The translations under genes and the position numbers were made by a program. 64,000 bases of DNA from Ahaetulla prasina (Eukaryota > Chordata > Lepidosauria > Squamata > Colubridae), in assembly GCF_028640845.1 (NCBI RefSeq), contig NC_080542.1:67710211-67774210 (forward strand), given 5' to 3'. Shown piece after piece: positions 48,132 through 59,514 of this stretch. How positions within the stretch are numbered: position 1 is the stretch's first letter; each line of letters begins with the position of its first letter. The notes below the pieces were generated by a model, which saw only the letters and a list, made by a program, of their open reading frames with translations, was not told the DNA's origin and ran no database searches.

Positions 48132-48300
48132 ATGCAGTACTGCAGGGCTAACTCACTGCTTACTCCAAGAGTTCAATTCTGAGCGACTCAAGATTGACTC
48201 AGCCTTCCATCCTTCCAAGGTCACTAAAATGAGGACCCAGATTGTTGCGGGCAATATGGTGACTATGTAAACTGCTTGCTTAACAAGAAGCTTGTTAAGG
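48132..48300 (+). mobile_element. Sauria-type tRNA-derived SINE
   Basis: Recognisable blocks are GGCTAACTCACTGC, TTCAATTCTGAGCGAC, TTGACTCAGCCTTCCATCC, AAAATGAGGACCCAGATTGT and GTAAACTGCTTGC, in the order known for squamate Sauria SINEs. The tRNA-like 5' head is partly missing. The sequence that follows, to about 48,740, is A/T-rich and may be an L1 3' remnant, but I cannot prove it. Confidence 0.7.
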
Positions 48301-49189
48301 CCTTGAAGAAATTTGTGTTGGAGTAAAGAAGATATGAAAAGAAATAAAATCCCACAATAATATTTGAATGAAAAGATTAAAATTGTTAGAAATAAAAGCA
48401 AAGAATATAAACTTGGTTTATTTGATCCAGATCAAATAACATATGTTGTTACTTCTGCCAATCTTTTATGGACTTTCTGCTGATCCAGGACCATAAAGGT
48501 AATATTTTAAAGTTTTGTTTATATTTTAAATAAGAGATGGGATATGTGATGAAAAGATAATTGTTTATAATCTTAGATGAGATGAAAACTCATTAAATTT
48601 GTTTATATTGGTCATAAAGATTGGAAGTCACTTTATATATTTTATACATTTCTTTTCTCTTTCTTTTCTCTTTTTCTCTTTAATTTATTAGCTTGTACTA
48701 TTAAAATCAAAGTTCTTAATAAAAATATAAAAGCAGAATTTCATCGTGCAGTGCAAAATAATAAAATGGTTAGAGATGCACATTATTTATGTATAAAAAC
48801 TAAACTGTTCTGTAGCAGTTTTCTGAATATTAAAATAGCTGTAGAGAATACAATTGTTCACCTTCTGTGCTATTTCACTTTCTCTCTGTAATCATCCAAT
48901 ATGAATCATGGCTGAAATGTTGTACAAGAGGCACTAACCTTTTTCGTGTGTCATGGTAAAAATAATGAAAAATCTGATCATGCTTCTACTGTAAAGTTTA
49001 GAAGAATTAATTCCAGTTTCTCAAGAAATGATATATTGGCAAACTTCTTTTCCTAGAGTACCTAGATGCAACTAACAATATTCCAACTTCAAATTTGGGA
49101 AACCAGTGACAATCATTTCTGAATGTACCAATCTATAAAATGGAATATGCAAAAGGATTTGTATTTTTCTATTAGATTTTGTATTCTAT
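48301..49189. other. AT-rich DNA, possible L1 3' remnant
   Basis: 48,600-48,740 (GGAAGTCACTTTATATATTT, TTTCTTTTCTC runs, then TTAATAAAAATATAAAA) has the flavour of an L1 3' UTR; the rest is unassigned. Confidence 0.3.
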
Positions 49190-49195
49190 CTCTGT

Positions 49196-49378
49196 TTGTC
49201 TCTCTGTCTGTCTGTCTGTCTGTCTGTCTGCCTATCTATCCATCCATCATCTATCTATCTATCTCTCTATCTATAACAAGAGATGATAGATAGATAGATG
49301 ACAGATGGAAAGAATGAGAGATAATAAGAAATAGATGATAGATAGATAGATAGATAGATGATAGATAGATAGATAGAT

Positions 49379-49441
<63 letters not shown>
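49196..49441. repeat. GACA/GATA microsatellite block (Bkm-like)
   Basis: (CTGT)n at about 49,204-49,231 and (CTAT)n to 49,274 are followed by (GATA)n runs to 49,441, broken by GATGATAG variants. The two halves are complementary (CTAT then GATA), so they can pair. GATA with GACA is the composition of the snake Bkm satellite. Confidence 0.95.
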
Positions 49442-49489
49442 GTAGAATACAAAATCTAGTAGAAAAATAGATTTTCTCCATTCTCTCCC

Positions 49490-49522
49490 TCTTTCTCCCT
49501 CCCTCCCTCCCTCCCTCTCTCA

Positions 49523-49555
<33 letters not shown>

Positions 49556-49616
49556 CAGAGAGACAGAGAGAGACAGAGAGAGTGTGGGGGAAGGGAGGTA
49601 GAGGGAGAGAGAGCAA
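49490..49616. repeat. (CCCT)n, (TG)n and (GA)n microsatellites
   Basis: CTCCCTCCCTCCCTCCC is followed by TGTGTGTGTGTGTG and GAGAGAGACAGAGA tracts. Open frames across it are repeat-encoded. 49,617-50,092 downstream is unassigned. Confidence 0.95.
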
Positions 49617-50092
49617 GAGAAGATTTGCTAAGGAAAGTACTGGGATTAAACCAGGCGGTATCCAAGAATATGACATGACTGGGAAAAACAAAAAAGATCT
49701 ATCACAAATCTTTTAAAACAACAAATCCACACTGTACTTTAATATAGTTAAAACTCGTTAGAGACAAATTTAAACATGACCCTATTCCCAGTCATATTTC
49801 CCAAAGCTCATCATTGATATAGACAATAAGGAAGATGAACTTGACAGAGATATGCAGAAACCTAAACAAAAGGGGCTAAAGTATTTCTTAAATCCTAAGA
49901 ACAGATGATATTCAAAAGCAGCTTGATAGATTCCTCCCTAATTTACAGAATTATAAGAAAGAGAAGATACAGCACAGTCAAACTTGTAAAATTCTGTAAT
50001 TAGGATCAATCTAAAAAAAGTTTTTTTTTTAGTTCCTAGCCTAGTGTAACTGACAAATGTTTTTGGAAATGTTAATGTAGAAAGGGTTACCT

Positions 50093-51080
50093 CAAAGGTG
50101 AAATCTAAAAATTTTCCCTACCAGTTCTGTGGGCATGGCTTAATTGGTGGGCATGGCTTGGTGATCAGATAACTGGGTGGGCGTGGCCAATAACAATAAA
50201 TAATAAAAATAATAAACAAAGTATACAAAACAATAAGAGGTACCAAAAACCATCTTTCACACTTTACACACACACAACACAGCACAACTGACTCACACAC
50301 AATGTAAAAGCAGCTGCACTTCACCCAAAATGGCCCCTGCAACATGCAGGAACCTCACACAGCCACAAAAAGCTCAAAAACCAACTTTCACACTTTACAC
50401 ACACACAACACAACACAACTGACTCACACACACACACAAAATGCCACATACAGCTTTGTGAGATTTTGTGTGTTTGTGTAGTTAGAGTGAAACACTACAG
50501 AAACACACCAAATCTCAGAAAGCTGCACAAATATTTTTTTTTATTTATATTTTTTAGATCACGGATCTTCAACCTTAGTAACTTTAAGGTTTGTGGACTT
50601 CAATTCCCAGAGTTCCTCAGCCAGTAAAGCAGGCAGATTCAGTTGCTGACTGAGGAGATGGATTCCAGGCAGGCAGATTTAAAACTTTTAAGCCTTTTAA
50701 AAAAAATTTTTTAAAACCTCTTCGTCTGAAGAAAAAAAACTTTTAAAGGTTTCTGACGATCTCAGCTGAGCTGCGGGCTCCTCAAAGGCTTTTTAAAAAA
50801 CTTTTAAAGGCATGTTTTCAGCTGAAGAAAAACTTTTAAAGGTTTCTGACGATCTCAGCTGAGCTGCGGGCTCCTCAAAGGCTTTTTAAAAAACTTTTAA
50901 AGGCATGTTTTCAGCTGAAGAAAAACTGCTTTTAAAAGTAAAAAAAAAACCAAAAAACCTGGTGCGGCTCAGCAGGGGCAGGGGGCGGGACCAGGGATTT
51001 TTGCTACCCGTTCTTCGAACCACCCACTGCCATCACTACCGGATCGGGCAAGCCGGTCCGACTGGGAGCATTTCACCCTG
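50093..51080. mobile_element. hAT non-autonomous element, 988 bp, with 8-bp TSD
   Basis: It begins CAAAGGTGAAATC and ends GGGAGCATTTCACCCTG; GGTTACCT flanks both sides (50,085-50,092 and 51,081-51,088). The left region has GTTCTGTGGGCATGGC; the right region has ACTACCGGATCGGGCAAGCC. Inside are ACACACAACACAAC runs, one arm of a palindromic MITE (50,570-50,640) and a 93-bp tandem repeat (50,739-50,924). No transposase is encoded. Confidence 0.9.
50739..50924. repeat. 93-bp tandem duplication inside the hAT element
   Basis: The block running from CTTTTAAAGGTTTCTGACG through GAGCTGCGGGCTCC to GTTTTCAGCTGAAG occurs twice at an exact 93-bp offset with essentially no mismatch. Confidence 0.9.
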
Positions 51081-51714
51081 GGTTACCTTGATCTCAGCAG
51101 GTAAGTATCATTTTAAATTGTCCTTGGAACCAATGCAACTTTCAGGGCATAGGAGCCATTATTTTCAAGTACTATTACCTGCCAGTATTCAAGCTTCTAT
51201 ATTCTGTGCCAACCAGATCTTCTGAGTACTCTTCAAAGACAGTCAAGCACTCTCCAGAAATCCAGTTTTAAGATGAGAGCATGAGTTACTGTTGCTAGGG
51301 TCTTCCAGTTCTAAAAAGGCCACAACTAGCAACCTTATTAAATCTGGACAAAGGCTTCCCTAGATACCTGGCTATCTGCTCATTGAGTATAAAGTCAGAT
51401 AGAAGATATGGTCTTTCCATTGACTGAAATATACATATTACCACATACAGTGTTGCTGGATAACATTTTGTTGGTGCAATGGGGTGATGAATTACTGATG
51501 TTTTATAATTATTATCAACACATTATAGGGTCAAACACTCAAACCTGCGTTTGATTGTATTTGTTCTTCATCTTCTGCCAGAAGCAGTGAATTTCCCTGC
51601 AGTGAAATTTAAAAACTAGATTAATCCCTAGAGCCCAATCTACAGCCTGGTTGGCAGCTAGGTAGGTGCCACAATTTTAAGATGGAACACTCACTTTGTT
51701 GCACAATAGGGGCT

Positions 51715-52430
51715 CCAGAAACAATCTTAGGCTTATGTTGTGACTGCAGAAGACCTTTTTCATTCTGAAGAATGCTGTTCGAGCTTTCTCTATCCTTGTC
51801 TTTACTGCAGTGGTCATGTTCCAGCTTTCATGTAAATTAGAACTGTGGTATGTGATCCTTTCAACTTTTCTAGTGGTATTCCTCCTGAAGTTATCAGTGG
51901 TAAATTAATGGGTTGTTTGCTGATGACCATGATCTTGTTTTTTGAGGTGTTAAGCTTCAAGCTGTATTTTTCAGATATTTCTGTGATTGTGTTGATGAGG
52001 AACTGAAGGTCTTCATTCTTACTGGCAAGCAGAACTATGTCATCAGCATATTTATTTATTTATTTATTTATTATAATTTGTCAAACAGAAATGGAAACAG
52101 AAATAATATAAAAATATAATGACAAAGTTGATAGGCATGTTTATGCACTTATGCACGTCCCCTCTATGGACCTCTTAAATATGAAGTGAGATCCATGGAA
52201 GTCAATTTGTGACTAAAACTGTGAAAATTTTAAAATTTTAATTTTACCTCAATATCTTAAATTGTTGATCCGAACGCTGTTTACTAGTGCTTCACTGAAA
52301 ATTGATTCAGACTAAACAACAATGGAGACAGAATACAGCCCTGTCTCACCCTTCTTCGTATTTCTGCATCATCTGAGTATTTTCAGCCTAGTCTCACTTT
52401 TGCTACCTGATCTAATCTACACTTAGTACC
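51715..52430 (-). pseudogene. BovB/RTE-type LINE reverse transcriptase fragment
   Basis: On the minus strand RT motif B (VRQGCILSPLLFSL) lies at about 52,325-52,365 and motif C (YADDIVLLASKNEDLQFL) at about 51,995-52,047. Then come SEKYSLKLNTSKNKIMVIS and a decayed tail. This spacing and the LKLN-K-KIM block are typical of BovB/RTE elements. Between motifs B and C another LINE tail (52,049-52,230) is inserted. Stops elsewhere show it is inactive even though YADD is intact. Confidence 0.8.
52049..52230 (-). mobile_element. CR1/L2-group LINE 3' tail inserted in BovB
   Basis: It begins (TTTA)n, then AATTTGTCAAACAG and GGCATGTTTATGCACTTATG with CCTCTATGGACCTCTTAAATAT, parallel to the tails at 30,150-30,400 and 42,850-43,060. 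It separates BovB RT motifs B and C. Confidence 0.75.
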
Positions 52431-52554
52431 CCATAATGTCAAAGTGAAAAAAGAATTTTAGAAATGTCTGTAAATTTTGTGGACAAAACAAAATCCACAA
52501 AATTCACAAAAGTGAAGGAGATCTGAATACTTTCAGAGTGCACTAAAGGGAGAG

Positions 52555-52633
52555 AAAAAGAGAGAGAGAAGGAAAAAGAGAGAAGGGGGGAGGGGGAGAG
52601 AGATTTAATAATAATAATATATTATTAATAATA

Positions 52634-52694
<61 letters not shown>
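52555..52694. repeat. (GA)-rich tract and (TTA)n microsatellite
   Basis: 52,555-52,600 is purine-rich GAGAGAAAAAGAGAG; 52,605-52,694 is ATA/TTA repeat containing an AATAATATATTATT palindrome. Confidence 0.95.
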
Positions 52695-52984
52695 TAATTT
52701 CTATATTTGTGTAAAAGACTTATTTTAGGCAGGCCTCTTTTAGATAATATGGAATCAGCAAGTTTTATAATTTTAGTTAGATAATTTATAATGATATTTT
52801 TAGTATTGTAAAATGAATATACATATTTTAATAAGGGTTAACCCCCAGAAATATGCAAAATTAAGATCTACAAGACATTACAGGCAATGAATGTGTCACC
52901 ATAAGACCAACACTTGAGAGGTTTCTTTTTCAACATTTGGTGTCCAGAATGTTCTGATCTCTGTGATTGTATTATACCACAATC

Positions 52985-53090
52985 AGGGGCGGGCTTCAAA
53001 ATTTTTAGCAAGGGGTTCTCTGCCCAGCTGCTGGGTTGGCATGGCCATGGTGGGTGTGGCTATTAAAATGAACGCCTAGAAGCAGCTCTG
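52985..53090 (+). mobile_element. hAT-like left end fragment
   Basis: CAGGGGCGGGCTTCAAAATTTTT then GGTTCTCTGCCCAGCTGC and GGGTGTGGC blocks: the left half of the CAGGGG family, with no right end found. 52,700-52,984 before it is unassigned. Confidence 0.5.
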
Positions 53091-53154
53091 GACTTACTCA
53101 TTAGTCCAGAGGGAGCAAAAAAGATAGGGTCCCAATGAGGGTCTTAACATATTT

Positions 53155-53245
53155 AGCTCAGGAATAACAGAATAACAGAGTTGAAAGGGACTTTGGAGAT
53201 CTTCTGGTCTAATCCCCTGCTCAGGCAGGAAAACTGAGGATGCCA
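53155..53245 (-). mobile_element. CR1 3' terminal fragment
   Basis: The plus strand reads AATAACAGAGTTGAAAGGGA, TTGGAGATCTTCTGGTC, CCCTGCTCAGGCAGGA: the standard CR1 3' end in reverse. The rest to 53,573 is unassigned. Confidence 0.7.
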
Positions 53246-53573
53246 AGATCTGAGTAGAGGGCCTGGGAAAGGTGTCAGAATAACAGAATAAGGAGAGGCA
53301 GGGTTGACATTGCAGTGATGGGTATACTTGCCATAGGGCTCTATGGAGGTTCACCAAATTCCTCCTGCCAGAGGGTCTTGAGGGACCTAAACCTTTGTCC
53401 TTAATAATCATGGAGGAGTAGCAGTTTGGAGTCACATGGATGATCTCAACAAGTTCTCTTTTGTTTCAGTTTGGAATTAGCTATCTTTTAATCAATATCC
53501 AGCAACAGTCCCCCACACAAAATCTGTCTTTCTAGCTAGTGAAAGCATCTATCTTTGCACTTATAGGAAATCC

Positions 53574-53630
53574 AATGGGCAGAACCATTCTTAAACAGTC
53601 ACTAATTTTAAAAAACATTAAATATTTCTT
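53574..53630. repeat. 57-bp target-site duplication, left copy
   Basis: Identical to 57,483-57,539 (starts AATGGGCAGAACC, ends AAATATTTCTT). The two copies flank the minus-strand L1. Confidence 0.95.
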
Positions 53631-56600
53631 TTTTTTTTTCTTTTCTTTTTTTATTACTTTTTTTACAACAAACAAACAAAAAAAATACATTATTACACCC
53701 TTGTGCTATACATAAAAGGAAGATTTGGGTCTTCGGATATATCCTCATGATTGCCAAAATCCACGTTCTCGAGGTACAGGTACTGAAGCGTCCAATGTTC
53801 CAAGCGCAAAGTCCACAAATGGTTTCCAAGTCTTCCAGAAAATATCTTCTTTATACACACCACTTCTAATTTTAATATCACATGTCATTTTATCATTTAA
53901 AGCTAATTTCCACATTTCAGAATTCCACTCTTCTATTCTAAAAATCACATCTAGTTTCCAATATCTAGCTATTATAATTCTACCTATTATAATCATAATT
54001 CTAATCAATTCTTTTTCATATTTTGTTAATTCTATTTCCTTAATTACCAACAATAATATAGTTTCCACTCTCAATGTTATTACTTTCCACATCATTTCAA
54101 ATATCATTTTCTCCAATTGTTGCCAAAACTTTTAACCTTATCACAATTATACCACATATGTTCATAAGTCCCCAATTCCATCTCACATCTCCAACATTTT
54201 TACTAATTTTTATCCATTTGTGACAATCTTACTGAGTCAAATACCATTTCCAAACAACTTTATAATTGTGCTCTTTAATCCTTATAGATAAAGTTCTCAT
54301 AATTCTACTCTTCCAATTCACATTCCAATCTGATTCTGGTATTTCAATATTAAGATCTTTTTCCCAATTTGTCCTCATCACTCTTTGTAATTTTTCATCA
54401 GAATTTATAATCTTATAAACCCTACTAACGAGTCCCTTTAGCCCAATTTCATCTTTCATAATCCGAGATACTAAATATTCAAATTCAGTTTCACATCTAT
54501 TTATCGAATAATTTTCCTTTAGTTTTTTGTCCATTTTCTATCTGTATTTTTCAAACCAACTTAACCCTAATTTTTCAATAATTTCTTTATTCCTCCTTTC
54601 ATTTCCCATAACTTTTATCCAATCTCTAATAATTTCTATATTTTCCTCTTTAATCACTTCATTACGTTTTATATTATTTTTAATTGGCCAAATTCAGTTG
54701 TCTCCCCAAAAGATTATATCCGAATTAAAATTTTAACAAATTTGTTCCACATTTTACTTAATCCTTTAACCAATAACTTCTACTTACACATTTTAAATTT
54801 GCTTTATCTAAAACCACCTTGATCCAAATTTCTATATCCCTTAACTCTAAATCTCTCCAATAGTTATCTTCACCTTTAAGTATTTTTACCACTATCCGGA
54901 TACCATACGCACAGTAATAATTAAATAATTTGGGGATTCCTAATCCACCTTCCTTTTGATTTTGATACCACGTTTTCTTCACTAATCTAGGTCTTTTGCC
55001 ACCATTGCAAAATTTATCCAGTTTTTTCTGATATCCTTCAATATCTTTCTCTGTCAAATTTAGTGGTAGCATCTCGAATAAAAAGTTGAACTTGGGCAGC
55101 AACATCATCTTACACATTGCAATTCTACCAAACCAAGACAACTTTAAAATTTTATATTTATCTATCTTCTTCTCAATTTCGTTAATCACCACATCATAAT
55201 TAAGTTTTTCAATTCTTTAACCTTAAGTGAAAGCACTATACCCAAATATTTCAATGTGTTTTAATCCTTATCCCAAATTGCTCTTGCATATTCTCAGACT
55301 CATTACCATTACTATCCATCAATAATTCTGACTTTGACCAATTTACTTTCAATCCTGTCATTTCCTCAAATTCTATCAAATGCTTATATATCTTTTCAAA
55401 TCTTTCTCTACATTTTCAAAATAATTAAAGTATCATCCATACAAATTTATCTTATACCCTTATATCCTTCTAATTCTTCATCTTTTCTATCATTTTGTCA
55501 ATATTTCCATAGCCAATAAAAATAATGTTGGGGACAGGGACATCCTTGTCTCGTACCAGCTTCTAATTTTATCTCTTCAGTTAATATTCCATTCACCTTC
55601 ACTCTTGCACTGCTCTTTTGGTACAATTTTGAAATAACATGTATAAACTTATTACCAAAGCCTAAAGCCTCCACAATTACTTTAATTGTTTCCCATTGTA
55701 CAGAATCAAAAGCTTTAAAAATATCCAATGATACTATACCAATTTTATCACCATTATATTCAGCTACATCTATAATATTTAATACTCTTCTAACAATATC
55801 ACTCATGTATCTACCCTTCACAAAACCTACTTGATTATAACTTATATATCTATCTATAAATCTATTTAATCTATTACTTATAATAGCAGTAAATATCTTT
55901 GCATCCTGATTAATTAAAGAAATGGGCGATAGGACTCAATCCTTTCTAAATCTTTATCTGGTTTAGGAATTAGGGATATCACCGTTCTATTCCATGACGA
56001 AGGTACTTCCCCACCATGTAATATTCCATTAAATAATTTTTGCAATCTTGGTATTATTAATTCTTTAAATTCTTTATAAAACTCAACAGGTAATCCATCC
56101 TCACCTGGAGCTTTCCCTAATTTTAATTTTTGTATTATTCCATTAATCTCATCTTGTGTTATATCTTCTTCCATCAATTCCTTATATGTTTGATCAATTT
56201 TCACCACATACTTTTCTAAATAGCTTTGCAATTTTCCCCGATTAATTGGTTTCTTTGAATATAGATTCTGAAAAAAATTTCTAACCACTTCACATTTCTC
56301 TAATTTTTTATAACATCTTATACCTCTATCATCTATCAAAACTCCAATTTCTCTCTTCTCTTTTATCTTTCGCCATCTTTGCCAATAATTTAGAATTTCT
56401 ATTACTAAATTCAAAAATTCCTATTTAAAATCTCAAATTTCTTTTACTAACTCTGTATCTTCTTCTATCATTTTATTTCTTAACATATTAAGCTCCTGAA
56501 GAATTTTTTTCTTTAGTAAGCAAAATTGATTTTCCAATTCTTTAATCTGATTTTTATCTCTTTCCATTTTAATTTTATAATTTTTATATTTCCTACTTGA

Positions 56601-57482
56601 TAATTTAATACTCTCCTCTAAACACCGCTTTCATCGCATCCCAAACAATTTCAAATTTAACCTCCCGTTATCATTTAATCTCCAACTTTCCTCCAATTTT
56701 TAAGTATCCATTTTTATCCTTTTCATTTTTATACAATTTCTCGTCATATCTCCAATAGCTTCTTTTTCTCAAAATTAAAATCTAAGTCCACCATAACTTC
56801 TGCATGATCAGAATCTTTAAAATTCCCACATCTACCTTATCCACATTATTCAACAAATCTTTAGAAAGAAAAATATAATCAATTCTAGAATATGTATTAT
56901 ATATCTTAGAAAAAAGTGTATACTCTCTCAATTCCTTTAACCTCTCTCCACACATCAACCACGCCATTTCAAGCATCCATATTTAAAATCCCCATTTTAT
57001 TTGCTCCTCCACAGCGGTGGGATTAGTACTATCTATTTTATCTCTGATTAAATTAAAATCCCCAGCCACAATTACTTTCCTACACTTTCATTCTCCAAAA
57101 TTTTGTTATTTTTCAAGAAATTCTCTTTGTTTTTCATTCGGTAAATATAAATTAACAAGTGTCACTTTTTCCTCATTAAGATTTCCAACAATTATTACAT
57201 ATCTTCCATCTTCATCCAAAATTACCTTATGTTTTTCAAAGTACACCCTATCTGATATCAGTGTTGCAACTCCTCTAGCTTTTGAAGATCCAAATGCTTT
57301 TTCATATATTTGCATACCTTTTATATACATTCTATTTGAATCTTCAGATTTCTGATGGGTTTCTTGTAAAAATAAAATGTCTGGCAAATCCCTTTTAATC
57401 TTAAGCTCCAATCTTCTTCTTTTAATCTGGTTCCCTGTACCCTTCACATTCCATGACATTATTTTTATAACTCCCATTTAAG
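53631..57482 (-). mobile_element. L1 LINE, complete ORF2 length, 5' truncated at the ORF2 start
   Basis: A minus-strand L1 of 3.85 kb bounded by a 57-bp duplication. The 3' end is T-rich at 53,631-53,690. Its 5' end is within a few bases of the ORF2 ATG at 57,477, so ORF1 and the 5' UTR are absent. The exact truncation makes the start codon the first codon of the insertion. Confidence 0.9.
53745..57477 (-). pseudogene. L1 ORF2 (endonuclease-reverse transcriptase), multiply frameshifted
   Basis: In order on the minus strand. 57,106-57,477 is the APE endonuclease start: IMSWNVKGTGNQIKRRRL, LFLQETHQK, VTLVNLYLPNEKQ. 56,782-56,976 is endonuclease, with YSRIDYIFLSKDLL. 55,914-56,414 is RT start: KLGKAPGEDGLPVEFYKEF, RTVISLIPKPDKD, ESYRP. 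55,498-55,821 is RT motif A (SLDIFKAFDSV) and B (GTRQGCP). 54,758-55,192 is thumb: KLSWFGRIAMCKMMLLPKFN, QKEGGLGIPKL. 54,229-54,534 and 53,745-54,116 are the C-terminal part. The catalytic YADD-type motif around 55,500 falls at a frame break. At least six frameshifts or stops make it a pseudogene. Confidence 0.85.
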
Positions 57483-57539
57483 AATGGGCAGAACCATTCT
57501 TAAACAGTCACTAATTTTAAAAAACATTAAATATTTCTT
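57483..57539. repeat. 57-bp target-site duplication, right copy
   Basis: Exact copy of 53,574-53,630. 57,540-58,094 beyond it is unassigned AT-rich DNA. Confidence 0.95.
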
Positions 57540-58094
57540 AAAGTTCATTGTACTGTTTATTAATGAGTGATAGAATGTTCTGAATGCATTTGCATTCAAT
57601 ATCCCTGTTACAGTGGAAACACTCTAATTCTCTTTCTCATTTTCTGATTTAAAACAATAAAAATGTCATCAGAATTTGAACTAGTTCTATCTGACATCAT
57701 AGTATTTTATTTTTTAAAAGATGGATCAGTTTTGGGAAATCGATCATATTACATGTTTTTATAATACTGTAGTATGACAGAAATAAAAAGTGAAAACTCC
57801 TCACTAATGTTCAGATTATAATCCTTACTATGCAGGATAAAAGTAAAGAAAAATGTAGTTTATAGCTACATCTTTGAAGCTTTTCACAATTTTGCCTTAG
57901 ACAAAAAAAGCATTGTTTAATATTTATGGATTATTCCTGCAGTGACGTGATTTAATATTTGAGACAATCAGATACTAGCAAGTCAAGTCATATCAATTTA
58001 AGGCAACTAAATAATTTAGTGCTCTGCACTGTTCTGCAATCTCCTGATATATTGGATTACAATTTCCAGAATTTCCAGTTATCATGTCCTACTA

Positions 58095-58436
58095 CAGGAT
58101 GCTTAAATCTGGCCTGTGGGGCTGGCCTGGAAATAGCAAATGACCAGCCCTTGGTGCCTCTGGCAGCAAAATGGGCCCCTGTGCCCCATTTTGGCTAGCA
58201 AAGTGCTGCAGGAGACCACCCAGACAAAAAATGGGCCATAGGAGGGTACGTGCACAGCCCCCACTTGCCCCATTTTGGCTGGCAGGAGGCTGCAGAGGTC
58301 CATCCAGGCAAAATAGGGTGTGGGGGGAGCTGCAGGCGGCTGCAGGAGACGTCCGTCCCATCTCCCCTTACCAGCCGGCCCCCAGAGAACTACAATGCTG
58401 ATCCAGCCCTCAAAGAAACGCAGTTTGACACCCCTG
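58095..58436. mobile_element. hAT non-autonomous element, GTGTCAAACT family, 8-bp TSD
   Basis: It starts CAGGATGCTTAAATCTGG and ends CGCAGTTTGACACCCCTG. TCCTACTA flanks both sides (58,087-58,094 and 58,437-58,444). The interior is GC-rich with repeated CCCATTTTGGCTGGCA and CAAAATGGGCC blocks. Open frames up to 89 codons cross it but have no domain. Confidence 0.85.
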
Positions 58437-58493
58437 TCCTACTATCTTAGAATTATGGGAATTTCAGTCTGCAATAGATATGACCTCTTGAAT

Positions 58494-58571
58494 CAATCAT
58501 TCTTTGAATATCAAAGAATGATTGGATAATGGATATCATTATCCAATGGATAATGGATATCATTATCCAAT
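58494..58571. repeat. Cluster of short palindromes and a 24-bp tandem repeat
   Basis: CAATCATTCTTTGA (58,494-58,507) and its perfect inverse (58,511-58,524) form a 14-bp hairpin. Directly after, a 24-base unit (GGATAATGGATATCATTATCCAAT), itself nearly palindromic, occurs twice without mismatch (58,524-58,547 and 58,548-58,571). Confidence 0.9.
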
Positions 58572-59514
58572 GATAAACAGAATGATAATCTCAATATACA
58601 ATAGTTGTATCCTTTTGTACTATTAATTTTGCTTTCAGTCAATAGTGGAATAATATAAATTATATGGTTTGCTTGTTTTAGGATTCATATTTGTAACTAA
58701 TAGGTATTTTTCGCTGGAATTAAATCACATTATATCCAACGTAAGAATGCTTACACTGCAAATATAAGTATTCTAAATTTATTTTGGAATGACTTGTAAC
58801 ATTTGTAATTTTGCTACTCTTCTAGAAAGAATTGTGCTCTGTTCTGGCATCAATAGGCTATTTTCATGTTTTGTCCTCTTGTCCTCTTTGAGAAGTAAAA
58901 AAGAATATGTATTCCAGATAAAAAGCTCATGTTCTTTTGCCAACGCTTAATTTGAAGACCACCCTGTTTTAAAGCAAAATTAGTTTATCTTGCCTTTTTG
59001 AAAGTTACTAAATATTACCCATCTTTTCTGTGTGGCCTAATTTTGATGCTTAGGCATTTTGTTCAAGTTATCCTTAAAGGAATTTACAAGAACTACGTTG
59101 TTCTTAATTATTCTTATCTGAGCAGCTGTATAATACTTGCTGTTGATGAAAAAAAAAAAGGAAGTTAATAATGGATCAAAGTTAATGATTAATCCAGTCA
59201 AATTACAAAGATCAACAGCCTCTGAGTTTAAACTTTGAAAACATTCAGATCTAGATCAAAATTTCAGACTTGCTTCAACAAAAAATTGCAGTTTATCTTT
59301 AAAAAAAAGGAGGAAGGAAACAATAACATGCATTTAAATGTTCAAGCATTCATATACTGAGATGTGTTTATGAAGGTTTGACAATAAAGGATAGGGGGCA
59401 TATATTGATTTTAACAATAATTTGAAATCCATGTAATTAACTAAGAGATCTGAGGAGCAACTGTATCAGTTTAATTAAAGGCAAATACAGCTCTCACTGA
59501 AATCCAGGGTTTCC
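58572..59514. other. Unassigned AT-rich DNA
   Basis: No feature I can name. Confidence 0.45.

Noticed and set aside
51995..52047. Active BovB RT because YADD is intact
   Set aside because: The RT is split by another LINE tail and has stops before and after the motif; only a local remnant is intact.
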